From: Rhabdophis nuchalis
Lineage: Eukaryota > Chordata > Lepidosauria > Squamata > Natricidae
Reading direction: 5' to 3'
Length of the DNA: 64,000 bases
Assembly (NCBI GenBank): GCA_039707465.1
Contig: CM077647.1
Span: forward strand, 116,376,610 to 116,440,609
A program made the translations under genes and the position numbers. The number at the start of each line of letters is the position of its first letter. The stretch's first letter is position 1. A model generated the notes under the pieces. That model saw nothing but the letters and a program-made list of their open reading frames with translations. It was not told the DNA's origin and searched no databases. Shown here piece by piece: positions 55,043-64,000 of the stretch.

Positions 55043-55458
55043 CAAAATTCATATTCTGCATCTCTTACCAGCAATTTAATATGTAATATAAATTAGTTCA
55101 ATTGATAGTTTTTAACTTTTTTTGTTCTTGGGAGTGGATCAAAATTCATATTAAAAAGCATTTTGAGACACTTTGGGATATCCCCATAATGGGGGCTAGT
55201 GCACAGCTGTACTAACTGTATTCAGGAAATATTAATTAATTTAGAAATGTTTCTTCCTAACTGGAAGAATTTGATATAGTTGAAATAGGTGGTTTTAAAT
55301 GTCATACATTTATATTGTGTGGCTAAGATACAGTATAACCAGATATAAGCAATTATTTATTTATTATAAATAAGATTTGCATCAATCAGATTAGTATCAG
55401 TTATTTATGTCATCCACAGTGTTAAAATAACAGTGAAATATTTTAGTAAAGAAAATAT

Positions 55459-57430
55459 CCTGCGGCGACGGGTGAGCCTAGCGCTCACTCGCCGCTTTGT
55501 TTCTCTTTCTGCCCCCCCACGGGGGCGAGACTCCTCTTGTTTGAGGGTCTCCCGTAAAGCCGGCTCGTCGGGGGGTGCCCCCCCCCCACGGCGGTGGAGG
55601 AAGTGGCCCCCGGCGCGGCTTAGGTGAGGGAGAACATGCTGCGGGGGGTTCTCCCTTCGCCTAAGGAAGACGGCGCCATTTACAACAATGAAGAGGGTTG
55701 ATCGGCTCAGTCGGAAGGTCTCCCGAGGCTTCAGCTGCGAGGGAGAGTGAGTTTTTAAAAAACTTTTTTTCTGCTGTCAGCCAGGCTGAAAGGACTTGGA
55801 GGGGGGAGTTTGTTTTCAAAAACCCCCCCTCGGACTTAAGCGGCACTTGGAAATGGCTTCTCTGGAAGAGAAAGTGGAAATCTTAAATCCGGACTGTCTC
55901 TAACAAGGGAAAGTGGTATGCGGCTACTTGCAACATTGTGTCTAGGTCTGGCTGGTTAAAAAAAATTTTTTTTTTCTACTCTCTCCTCTGGGCTCTGAGA
56001 TGGGCGGTGGAAAGTGGCTTTTCTTTGTCCCTGCCTGACTATTTTAACTATGGGAAATTCCCAGCGTCTCTTTACAATTGGGACTCTCTCTGGATATTAA
56101 TGAAGAATTTTTTTCTTGTTGGATTTGTGGTTCCTTTCTGGATTACCTTCGCTATTATAACTATTGAGTTGGAAAATTGTCTCTCTCTTGGTTCCTGAAT
56201 TTTACAACGTTTCAACCTTGATCTGAACTTTTGGCTCCCGGTTAGTCTCACCAACCCCACCCTAAAAACGCCATTTTGGTGGCATTAACTCTAACAGTTA
56301 AGATGGCTCAAGAAGCAGCACTGACAAGTTTAGAACAATGGATGGCTTCTCTTGAAACTGTTATACAAACTTTGGTAAAAGAGATTCAGGCCCAGAGGGC
56401 TGAAAACATCAATTTCAAGAAGGAGCTATTGGATACTCGGAAGCAAGTGCTGGAAAACACACAGAAGACGGAAGAATTGGAAGGGGGGTTGGTGGGGGTT
56501 AAGGGAGAGATTAAAAATGTTACTAAAGAGGTTGGGGAAACAGATGGGCATGTGTCTAGGATTGATATGGAAAGAATGACATATTTTTTGAGATTTCAGA
56601 ATGTTCTTGAGGAATCTGGTGAATGCCTCCCTGATCTTATGAGCACAATTTTAGCAAACTATTTACAAAAACCTAAGGATGAGATCAGGGGGGACATTGA
56701 CCTAGCCTACAGAATTAACTCAGCATATGCCAGGATAAATGAAGTGCCTAGAGAGATACATGTGAAATTTGTTAGAAGGTCAACCAGAGAGGAAATCCTG
56801 AAACTGCAGAGAGAAAGTCCATTAATTTACCAACAAAAAACGGTCACTATCTTGAAGCAGATTCCTAGAAAGATTCGAGATGCAAGACGGAAATTTTCCT
56901 TCTTGTCTAAAACATTGTTTGATCATGGGATTTGGTTCAAGTGGGTGACACCCGAAGGGATGCTGGTGTTCTGGGAAGGAGGAAGAGTGAGGATTAAAAC
57001 AGTTGCTGAGGCGGAAGCCTTTCTTAAAAAACATTCCTCTGCCCTGGGGGAAGATCCAGGGGGGACGGAGGGAGTTACGGCCCCGCCCGCTGGGGGCCAG
57101 GGAGGAGAAAAAGAAGATACAATAGCCAAGAGACTTAGATCGAAAAAATAACTTTGCCTTGATTTTCCTGAACAATTTTGCATAATATTTTCTGGATTTA
57201 TTGTAAATGTCTGACAGCATGGAACTGAGAATTTAGGTATATGTACTTGCTTTTACCTTGTAGTGTTATGAAAAATGCTTTTTTTTTGTTATTTTTTTTA
57301 TTGTGTATTTTGAGGTCTCGGAAGGGCCGACGACTCTGACGTGAATGCTCTCAAAATTTCTTTGTATCCCTTACCCTATCCTATAGAAAAAATGTAAAAC
57401 CAATAAAACTTTTTCAATATAAAAAAAAAG
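55459..57430 (+). mobile_element. HAL1-like retroelement copy 1: 5-prime UTR, intact ORF1, 3-prime UTR, no ORF2
   Basis: A GC-rich leader of about 840 bp (TGCGGCGACGGGTGAGCC onward) precedes an intact L1-type ORF1. A 3-prime UTR of about 280 bp follows (GAGGTCTCGGAAGGGCCGAC, TACCCTATCCTATAGAAAAA, AAAACCAATAAAAC), with an AATAAA signal and an A-rich tail near 57420. No ORF2 lies between. The matching copy at 46366-48165 shares the same junction between ORF1 and the 3-prime UTR. Target duplications were not resolved. Confidence 0.9.
56303..57151 (+). CDS. L1-type ORF1p, intact
   Basis: 282 codons from ATG at 56303 (MAQEAALTSLEQWMASLE); an upstream in-frame ATG at 56276 would add nine residues and is less likely, since the second copy starts at the MA-type position. 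Residues about 1-100 are heptad-rich and coiled-coil like. About 100-170 is the RRM (TYFLRFQNVLEESGECL). About 170-250 is the C-terminal domain (PREIHVKFVRRSTREEIL, WFKWVTPEGMLVFWEGGRVR). The end is a basic AKRLRSKK. L1 ORF1p is an RNA-binding, nucleic-acid-chaperone trimer. No stop or frameshift is present, so the copy is young or conserved. No ORF2 follows. Confidence 0.93.
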   Translation: MAQEAALTSLEQWMASLETVIQTLVKEIQAQRAENINFKKELLDTRKQVLENTQKTEELEGGLVGVKGEIKNVTKEVGETDGHVSRIDMERMTYFLRFQNVLEESGECLPDLMSTILANYLQKPKDEIRGDIDLAYRINSAYARINEVPREIHVKFVRRSTREEILKLQRESPLIYQQKTVTILKQIPRKIRDARRKFSFLSKTLFDHGIWFKWVTPEGMLVFWEGGRVRIKTVAEAEAFLKKHSSALGEDPGGTEGVTAPPAGGQGGEKEDTIAKRLRSKK

Positions 57431-57462
57431 AAAAATGAAATTTGAAAAATATGCATATGATC

Positions 57463-58750
57463 TATATATATATAAAAGCCAAATCCACTCACTCATCATG
57501 AAATCTGCAAAGCTGTAAAGCCTACAAACTTGAAATTTGGTACATATATTCCTCTTGACTTCTAGGTGCTTGCTAAGAAAAGATTTTTTCAAAATGACCA
57601 CCAAATCATTAATTATACAGTAATTAACATGCTCTGATGTTAAGAAGTTCTACTCCCCCTCCCCACTTGAAAAGAACTCTGTTTCAACTGCCAGTTGCCT
57701 CACATTCCATTATCTCAGTTCAAACTGGCAAATGTTCCATTCCTTCACTCAGGAGCAGTGTGGGGCTCCTTGCAGTACTAAACATCAATACTTCACCAAA
57801 ATGTCTACACCTTCTACCTATGGAACTATATCCAAACTCAAGGTCTCAGGAGAGATATTTCTTTATGAGTTTCAATCACCAACCACCACTGAGCCAAAGA
57901 TTGTGAACTGGATTTCTCCTGCATAATGTTCCAGCCCCAATTCACTGACTCTCCTCAGTTCAGATGAATCTGTTCCTTTTACTATAACACCAGTTAAAGG
58001 GAAAAGAGGGGGAAATGCCACTAGCTCCTCTGCCTTTTTGGTCTACATACAACCGGCCATAAGAAAAACAATCACTTCTCAGATGCACACCAGCTACTTT
58101 CAAAGTCTATTCCTGTGCCTTATTGATACTGATGGCGTAGCACTCCTTAACGGGAAATTGTAGACATTTGAACTCTGATGTGATCAGAGGAATTTGGGGG
58201 ATGAAAATGATTTCTCTCTGATTGACGCCTGTAAAAATAGTGGCTTCAATTACATGTCTGTATTGTGCAGGGGTAGTCAACCTTTTTATACCTACCGCCC
58301 ACTTTTGTATCTGTAAGTAGTAAAATGTTATACCAGTTCCACAGTAATGGTGATTTATAAAGTAAGGAAGTCAATTAAATTTAAAAAAGGAAAGTGCTTC
58401 GGTATCGGACAAAACTCCTACTGCCCACCATGAAAGCTTGAATGCCCATTAGTGAGCAGTAGGAACCAGGTTGACTACCACTGGTATAGAGTCTTCACCT
58501 GAAGCCTGGTGCCATGGCACAGTTTCAGAGGGCTTAGATTGCATAACAGCATGATTGGAGCGCCAACCTTGAGGTAGAGGACATGAGGTAGTATTCTTGG
58601 TGGGTTGAGAGTGTGCAAGAACTCCACAGGTTAATGTACACCATCCTCAACCTTAACTGCTCATTAATTTTCAAGCTTTAAATGTCAATTTATCAAGCCC
58701 AATCACATAGTTTCCTAGTGAAGCACTCGTATCCAGCTAGTAAAACATAT
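57463..58750 (-). mobile_element. Helitron relic with helicase C-terminus
   Basis: The minus strand encodes the end of a Helitron Rep/helicase: [16 protein letters not shown] and [12 protein letters not shown] at about 58484-58600, then VIEATIFTGVNQREIIFIP, ECYAISINKAQE and SDCFSYGRLYV at about 58000-58260 (helicase motifs V and VI regions). One in-frame TAG follows INKAQE. The low end has TCTATATATATATAAAAGCC and CACTCACTCATCATGAAATC, like known Helitron termini, although its orientation relative to the helicase is not resolved. The coding part is interrupted by the hAT MITE at 58268-58483. Confidence 0.85.
58268..58483. mobile_element. hAT MITE inserted in the Helitron helicase
   Basis: Ends CAGGGGTAGTCAACCT and GGTTGACTACCACTG are inverted. 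Flanks GTATTGTG and GTATAGAG match at 5 of 8. Removing it rejoins the two halves of the helicase frame. Confidence 0.85.
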
Positions 58751-58759
58751 AAATTGCAG

Positions 58760-59335
58760 AAATTAAAATGCAAAATTCATTTAAAAATGGTGACTGCAAT
58801 CACAACTTAAATGTTCTTCTAAATAAATTGAACAATTTAAGAAATCTCAAGGGAGGATAATTCCACAGGCTAGAAACAGTAAAAAAAAAAAAGAAGAAGC
58901 ATCGTCCCCTTTGCCTCATAAGGAGACAACTACAGTTGTCTGTTTCACACATTCTTCTAAAGTGTCCACTGTATGCTAATATTTCCATTCTTTACTCTAA
59001 AAAACTCCACTTATGATGACAATGAGTTATTCACTGCCAGGGTCTTTTTTTTTTTAACTCCTGAAATAAGCGCTTGGCTTATAAGAGGTCTTATTATTTT
59101 TGAGGTGCAGGAGGCGGCGAGCATGGTCATCTGTATAATAATTGAACCTAACATTTTTTCTTTGTAGCAATTTTCCTGGAAATTTCTGGAAAGCAAGTGT
59201 TGATCCTTTGGTTGTGGCAGGAATTGAGTGGCAGGATTGTCACCAGAGTGTGACATTATATGCTGAGATAGAAAGAGGGGTGGGGGAAGGGAATGAGAGG
59301 GAGAGAGAGAGGGAGGGAAGGAGGGAGGGAGGGAG
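58760..59335. other. Intergenic, nothing recognised
   Basis: AT-rich, ending in a GGGA-rich purine stretch (59276-59338). May include more decayed Helitron. Confidence 0.4.
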
Positions 59336-59414
59336 AGATACCGTATTTTTCGGAGTATAAGACGCACTGGAGTATAAGACGCACCAAGGTTTTGAAGAGG
59401 CAAATTACAAAAAA

Positions 59415-60010
59415 AGTAGGTAGGTAGGTGGGTAGGTAGATAGAGGGGGAGAGAGGGAGAGAAAGAAAGAGAAATACTTAAGGTAGGTAGATAAAGGGAT
59501 AGAGAGAGAGAGAAATAGAGAGAAATACAGTAGGTAGGTTGGGAGAGAGAGTAGGTAGGTAGGTAGATAGGTAAAGGGATAGAGAGAGAGAGAAAGAGAG
59601 GGAGAGAGAAATACAGTAGGTAGGTAGGTAGGGAGAGAGAGTGTCTGTGTAGGTAGTTAGATAAAAGGGGAGAGAGAGAAATACAGTAAGTATGTAGGGG
59701 GAGAGGGAGAATGTGTGTGTGTGTGTAGGTAGGTAGGTAGAAAGAGAGAGAGAGAAATAGAGGAGAGAGAGAAATACAGTAGGTAGGTAGGGAGAGAAAG
59801 TGTGCGTGTAGGTAGATAGGTAGACGGATAGAGAGAGAAATAGAAAGAGAGAGAGAAATACAATAGGTATGTAGGGGGAGAGCGAGAATGTGTGTGTGTA
59901 CTGTAGGTAGGCAGGTAGGTAGGTAGAAGGATGAGAGAGAAATAGAGAGAAATACAGTAGGTAGGATGGAAGAGAGAGAGTGTGTGTGTGTAGGTAGAAG
60001 TATATATAGA
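59415..60010 (+). repeat. Minisatellite with GTAGGTAGG and GAGAGAGAAATACAG units
   Basis: A higher-order repeat of roughly 60-110 bp combining AGGTAGGTAG, GATAGAGAGAGAGA and GAAATACAGTAGGTAGG recurs at least seven times with length variation. Confidence 0.9.
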
Positions 60011-60032
60011 GAGAATATATACTTCTACCTAC

Positions 60033-60082
<50 letters not shown>

Positions 60083-60089
60083 ATATATA

Positions 60090-60402
60090 TATATGTTAGA
60101 TTTTTTTAAGGGTTGAAAATAAAGAGACCAGGATGGATCCATTTCAGGGTTATTAGCCTTCTTCAGCTGGCCATACTCCTTCTACTGGGATTTGAACCAG
60201 GGCTTTCCAGCATTTGAGGCAAGCTCTCAATACCAGGGATACCAGATAGCTCAAGGCATAAAGAGCTTGCCTCAAATGCTGGAAAGCCCTGGTTCAAATC
60301 CCAGTAAAAGGAGTATGGCCAACTGAAGAAGGCTAATAAGCCTGAAATGGATCCATCCTGGTCTCTTTATTTTCAGCCCTTAAAAAAAAATCTAACACAT
60401 AT
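60090..60402. repeat. Head-to-head tRNA-SINE palindrome
   Basis: Arms of about 140 bp (CCAGGATGGATCCATTTCAG, GAAGAAGGCTAATAAG, GTTCAAATCCCAGT) are inverted around 60231-60259. The right half has an A-box TAGCTCAAGGC (60247-60257) and B-box GGTTCAAATCC (60291-60301) at tRNA spacing. The left half carries the inverted B-box. Confidence 0.9.
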
Positions 60403-60517
60403 CTAAAAAATGTCACACAGCAGTAAGCTAATTTGGTTCTCTGTCTGGATGACTCTGGGTTGAGTTGAAGGGCAGAGAGGGATGATGTTGAGTCTCCTCC
60501 CCTTAAAGGTACCTCTG

Positions 60518-60540
60518 AACAGGAGCTGTGATAATTATTC

Positions 60541-60618
<78 letters not shown>

Positions 60619-60641
60619 GAATAATTATCACAGCTCCTGTG
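60518..60641. repeat. Palindrome with a (TA)n loop
   Basis: ACAGGAGCTGTGATAATTAT arms face each other across about 36 TA units (60545-60616). Confidence 0.92.
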
Positions 60642-60654
60642 AAGAAAATCTAAC

Positions 60655-60786
<132 letters not shown>

Positions 60787-61239
60787 AGGTAGGTAGGTTG
60801 ATGTTCTCAGGTGTATTTATCTATGTCCTGCAGAAGGAAATCGCAGACAAACCTTAAAACTTTGTTTCTGCTTGCACAGAAGAGCCTTCCGAAAGGTGGG
60901 GGGGGGGGGGAGCCTTTGCACTTGGCAAACTTCCAAAACAGCCCATTTCTCCGTGAAAATGAGGCTGTTTTTTAAAAAAATAAAAAGCATGACTAGCCTT
61001 GGGGGGGCTTGCAGAGTACTCCTGGGGGTGGGGGTGAAAAATGAGCAAAACACCCCCGCCCCGTTTACCCAGAAGCTGCCAGGAAGCCTCCATAAGGCTT
61101 GGCACAGCCAGTTTGGTTAAGGGGGCGGGGTTCCAGGAGGCAAAAAAATGCTGTATCCGATGTATAAGACGCACCCAAATTTTCAGCCTCTTTTTAGAGG
61201 AAAAAAAGGTGTGTCTTATACTCCGAAAAATACAGTATG

Positions 61240-62795
61240 TCTCAGTTGGCTTTCATGCCTGTGGTGGGATTAGAATTCAAGTCTCCATTTTCTAGCTAAC
61301 CATTGGACCAAATTAGCTCTCATAATAGCTTCATAATAATTTACTTCAATAGATTGCATATATCCAGAATGCTGCCAAAAATATGTATGAGCCCTGTAGA
61401 GTAATTACTGTAATGTTAACATTCCTATGAGTTTCAGATCAATTCATAGCAGTAATAGGACATACCCAAATCATATGAATTATTTTCCAACTACCAGATT
61501 ACATGTTCAGCAAGATAATTATAACTAGTTTTTGCTATTTTTCTGATATGATCAATAAAAAAATAAAACATTGTTATTGATTTAAATGCATTTTGAAATC
61601 AAGATAATTTTCTAAAATGTGTACTATTGTAATGAATTCAAAGGCATTTTAAACATTTTAACTTATTATTCCAAAGGTCATATTAATTATTAAAAATCAA
61701 CTGGATGTAGTTTATTTCTGAAAAGAAGGGGCTGGGGTGTTCTGTGTTTGTGGGTTGATACTATAGTACACACCCAGGAATGTGCAGATGACCTGGAAGA
61801 TAGAGAATGTTACTTTTCCACTTTTTAAATCTATGTAGTCATCCATGTGGTTTTCCTACTCTTACCTTTATTTGACTCGTCTATTCGAATTGTAAGGGTT
61901 AGAACAAAGATGAAATCCATTCTACTTCATTACAACTGTCTGCAATGCTTGAAGAATTCAATTTCGGAATGAAACTCAGCAAATTTTTACAGACACTCTT
62001 TGTTTGCATAGTCAACCCAAGCATACCTGCAAACTTTTACTGTGGCAAAAAGGATTCTTTTTATGTGACAGAATGAATGTTTGAGGAATGTAGCTGAACT
62101 AACCAGAAGCACTTTGGTGGATAAAGTCTGGAGTTGATTTCAAGACGCTTTGCTTCCTGCCAAGCTATCACTCGGCGTGATTACGATGCTAGGCGTCTTG
62201 CCATGGATTGGTATGAGCACTCCACCCTTATCAGTCCATTTGATTCAAGTTGATTTACAAAGGTTGTTGGCCAGTGTTACTTGCCAGAGTTATCAGCAAG
62301 AAGGCATCCTTTGGATTTGTGCTACTTCAATTTTAGGACGTGTTAAACTTTTTAACTTTCAATTTCCAGATGTTAGGGGTGCTCAAAAGTTGTGAAATGC
62401 TTTGGGAATAGTAAAGATATTTTGGTTACTTTAATATAATTTGGATGTGCTTGGTAAGTAACTATATAAATATCATGATTTTTAAAGATTTTGTTTGTTT
62501 CATAGGATTGTTATCTTTTGCGCTATCTACTCTATATTGTTCTGGTTCTGATTCCCAAAAGGTTGAAAGACACAATTCAAGAACTCTAGCTGAGATTAGT
62601 AATGATGGGGGGAAATTGATGTCTTGAACCCAGTATGGTTGGAACAATTTTTCTCTGTTTTAGCACTTGTGTTATCTTTGCCAATTGTTGTGTGTCATGT
62701 GACTTTCTCATTGAATGCAACTGTCCATCCTCGGCCAGTCTGCTGAGCAGAATGTCACCAGAGTAGTGCAAGGGAGAAGAAGCAAGAAGACATGA
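61240..62795. other. Intergenic, nothing recognised
   Basis: AT-rich. Open frames at 62150-62395 and 62445-62627 have no recognisable domain. Confidence 0.4.
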
Positions 62796-62797
62796 AG

Positions 62798-62798
<1 letters not shown>

Positions 62799-62830
<32 letters not shown>
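62799..62830 (+). repeat. (GT)n microsatellite
   Basis: About 16 GT units followed by a short CA inverse. Confidence 0.93.
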
Positions 62831-62833
<3 letters not shown>

Positions 62834-63059
62834 ACACACACAGACTAGAAGGTGCTGCTTTCCTATGCAGTGAAAATGCTGAGGAAATGCCTCTGTATGG
62901 AGGGGAGGCTCACCTTTCCCTGATGCCTTTCAGAAAAGTATTGAAAAAGGAATTATTACACAGGGTGTTCTCTAACTTTTATATTGAACCCCTTTTCATA
63001 TTCAGCCTTTGTTTGTTTTTTTGTGGGGGAAGTTTATTGGGGTTTCATGATGACACTAC

Positions 63060-63250
63060 AGATAATGACCAAAATTGAGATCATTGATTCCACTGTGTCC
63101 TTTAAGCAAGTCATCATGTGACTATGAGTTGCGATTTTACTGTTAGCTTCTACATTGATTCTCTTGTCAGAAGCCATTTTTGTCGGGCATGACTGGAACA
63201 CTGCAGTTGTCACCAATAAGGTCATAATGTTATTTTTTCAGTGCATTGTA
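63060..63250. mobile_element. Possible Tigger-like relic
   Basis: CATCATGTGACTATGAGTTG and CACTGCAGTTGTCACC recall the interior of the Tigger-like MITE. No terminal repeats remain. Confidence 0.3.
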
Positions 63251-63689
63251 ATAGTTGATAATCAGGGCAGTTACTAGGCAAAGCCTATCAGAATATGCTA
63301 CCATGGATGTTTTAACGGTAATTATGTTACATGCAGGGGTAAAAGCTGCCGAGAATCGATAGATTCCAATGGGGTGCAATCAATCAATCAATCAATGCTT
63401 TTAGTTTATGTATAGAGAAATGCAAAAAGAACAGGATTGTATGTAGCCAAAGAGTGCATGGGGTGGTGCTCAGGATATGATCCAAAAGTCAAGATGGCAA
63501 TCTGTTAGAAACTCTGGTTTCAGAACCAGTGTTACAACTCTGGTCCCTTAACCAGTGTTAGCAAATAAATGCGGAATAGTGTAATACACCGGACAGTAAA
63601 GAGATATGTTGCTTTAACCTGGTCTAGCTTAACGTTTAGATCTTATTTGTGATATAGCTCCTGCCAATTAGTAAATGGATGTTGGGTTT

Positions 63690-63845
63690 TATTGGGAATT
63701 TTAGCACAGGCTTCTAATTTAATTCTTCTTAACTATATTTATTGTATTTTCTATTATTTATTGGTTTTAATTTCCGGTGCACCGCCCTGGGTCCATCTCA
63801 ATGGAAAAGGCGCAGTATATAAATCGAAATAAACTCAAACTCAAA
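63690..63845 (+). mobile_element. L2-like LINE 3-prime tail
   Basis: GTGCACCGCCCTGGGTCCAT and AGTATATAAATCGAAATAAA match the 3-prime UTR of the L2-like LINEs elsewhere in the window. The tail continues as a short AAACTC repeat. Confidence 0.7.
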
Positions 63846-64000
63846 ATCAAACCACACACAAACTCTACAAACTCTGATAGTAAGAAAATAAATAGTCTTT
63901 ACTTTGTAGCAACTAAAATGCTTCTTCTGACCAGTGATACTAACTTCTCAAAATAATAACAGTCCTTCACCAAACACAGAGTTATCTTACAGTGATGCAA

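Noticed and set aside
59141..59863. Ser/Thr/Tyr-rich ORFs
   Set aside because: Frames through the GGTAGGTAG minisatellite; no domain.
59415..60010. CRISPR-like array
   Set aside because: Units are short tandem repeats without unique spacers, in a vertebrate genome.

Overview
The window reads as squamate reptile nuclear DNA, most probably from a snake. The basis is several tRNA-headed SINEs whose 3-prime ends match the Sauria type, CR1 and L2-like LINEs (some with long ATT tails), many palindromic hAT MITEs, abundant ATT, TATC, TA, GT and GA arrays, and one intron-rich vertebrate gene on the minus strand. The species assignment is inference.

Only one host protein-coding gene can be supported: an amphiregulin (AREG) orthologue on the minus strand. 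It runs from a GC-rich promoter near 38.4-38.05 kb, with a TATA box and CRE-like and AP-1 motifs, to a proposed 3-prime end near 18.25 kb. Five coding exons (37999-38050, 36517-36699, 27162-27348, 24624-24782, 21858-21945) join in frame to 669 bp, encoding 222 residues: signal peptide, short glycosylatable propeptide, Lys-rich stretch, six-cysteine EGF module split by an intron between Cys4 and Cys5, one transmembrane segment and a short cytoplasmic tail. No EREG, BTC or EPGN exon was recognised.

Layout. 1-2.5 kb: 5-prime half of a decayed Ty3/Gypsy element (minus strand) with LTR and a tRNA-Ser-type primer site. 2.6-18 kb: intergenic DNA with CR1, L2-like LINEs, Sauria-type and other tRNA SINEs and hAT MITEs. 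18.2-38.4 kb: AREG, whose introns hold hAT elements, Tigger-like MITEs, palindromes and microsatellites. 39.5-41.7 kb: a Tc1 transposon interrupted by an L2-like LINE. 46.2-48.7 kb and 55.5-57.4 kb: two elements with an L1-type ORF1 but no ORF2 (HAL1-like); the second retains an intact 282-codon ORF1. 57.5-58.8 kb: a Helitron helicase relic interrupted by a hAT MITE. 59.3-61.2 kb: a 1.9 kb TIR element filled with minisatellite, dinucleotide arrays and a palindromic tRNA-SINE pair. The rest is AT-rich sequence without recognisable genes.

The points most worth a second look are the pair of ORF1-only retrotransposons sharing the same 3-prime UTR, palindromic tRNA-SINE pairs next to AT microsatellites, a tandem in-frame splice acceptor in AREG lying against a CR1 fragment, and a diverged duplicated block near the AREG 3-prime end. 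Family names for repeats come from recognition of motifs, not from a database search.
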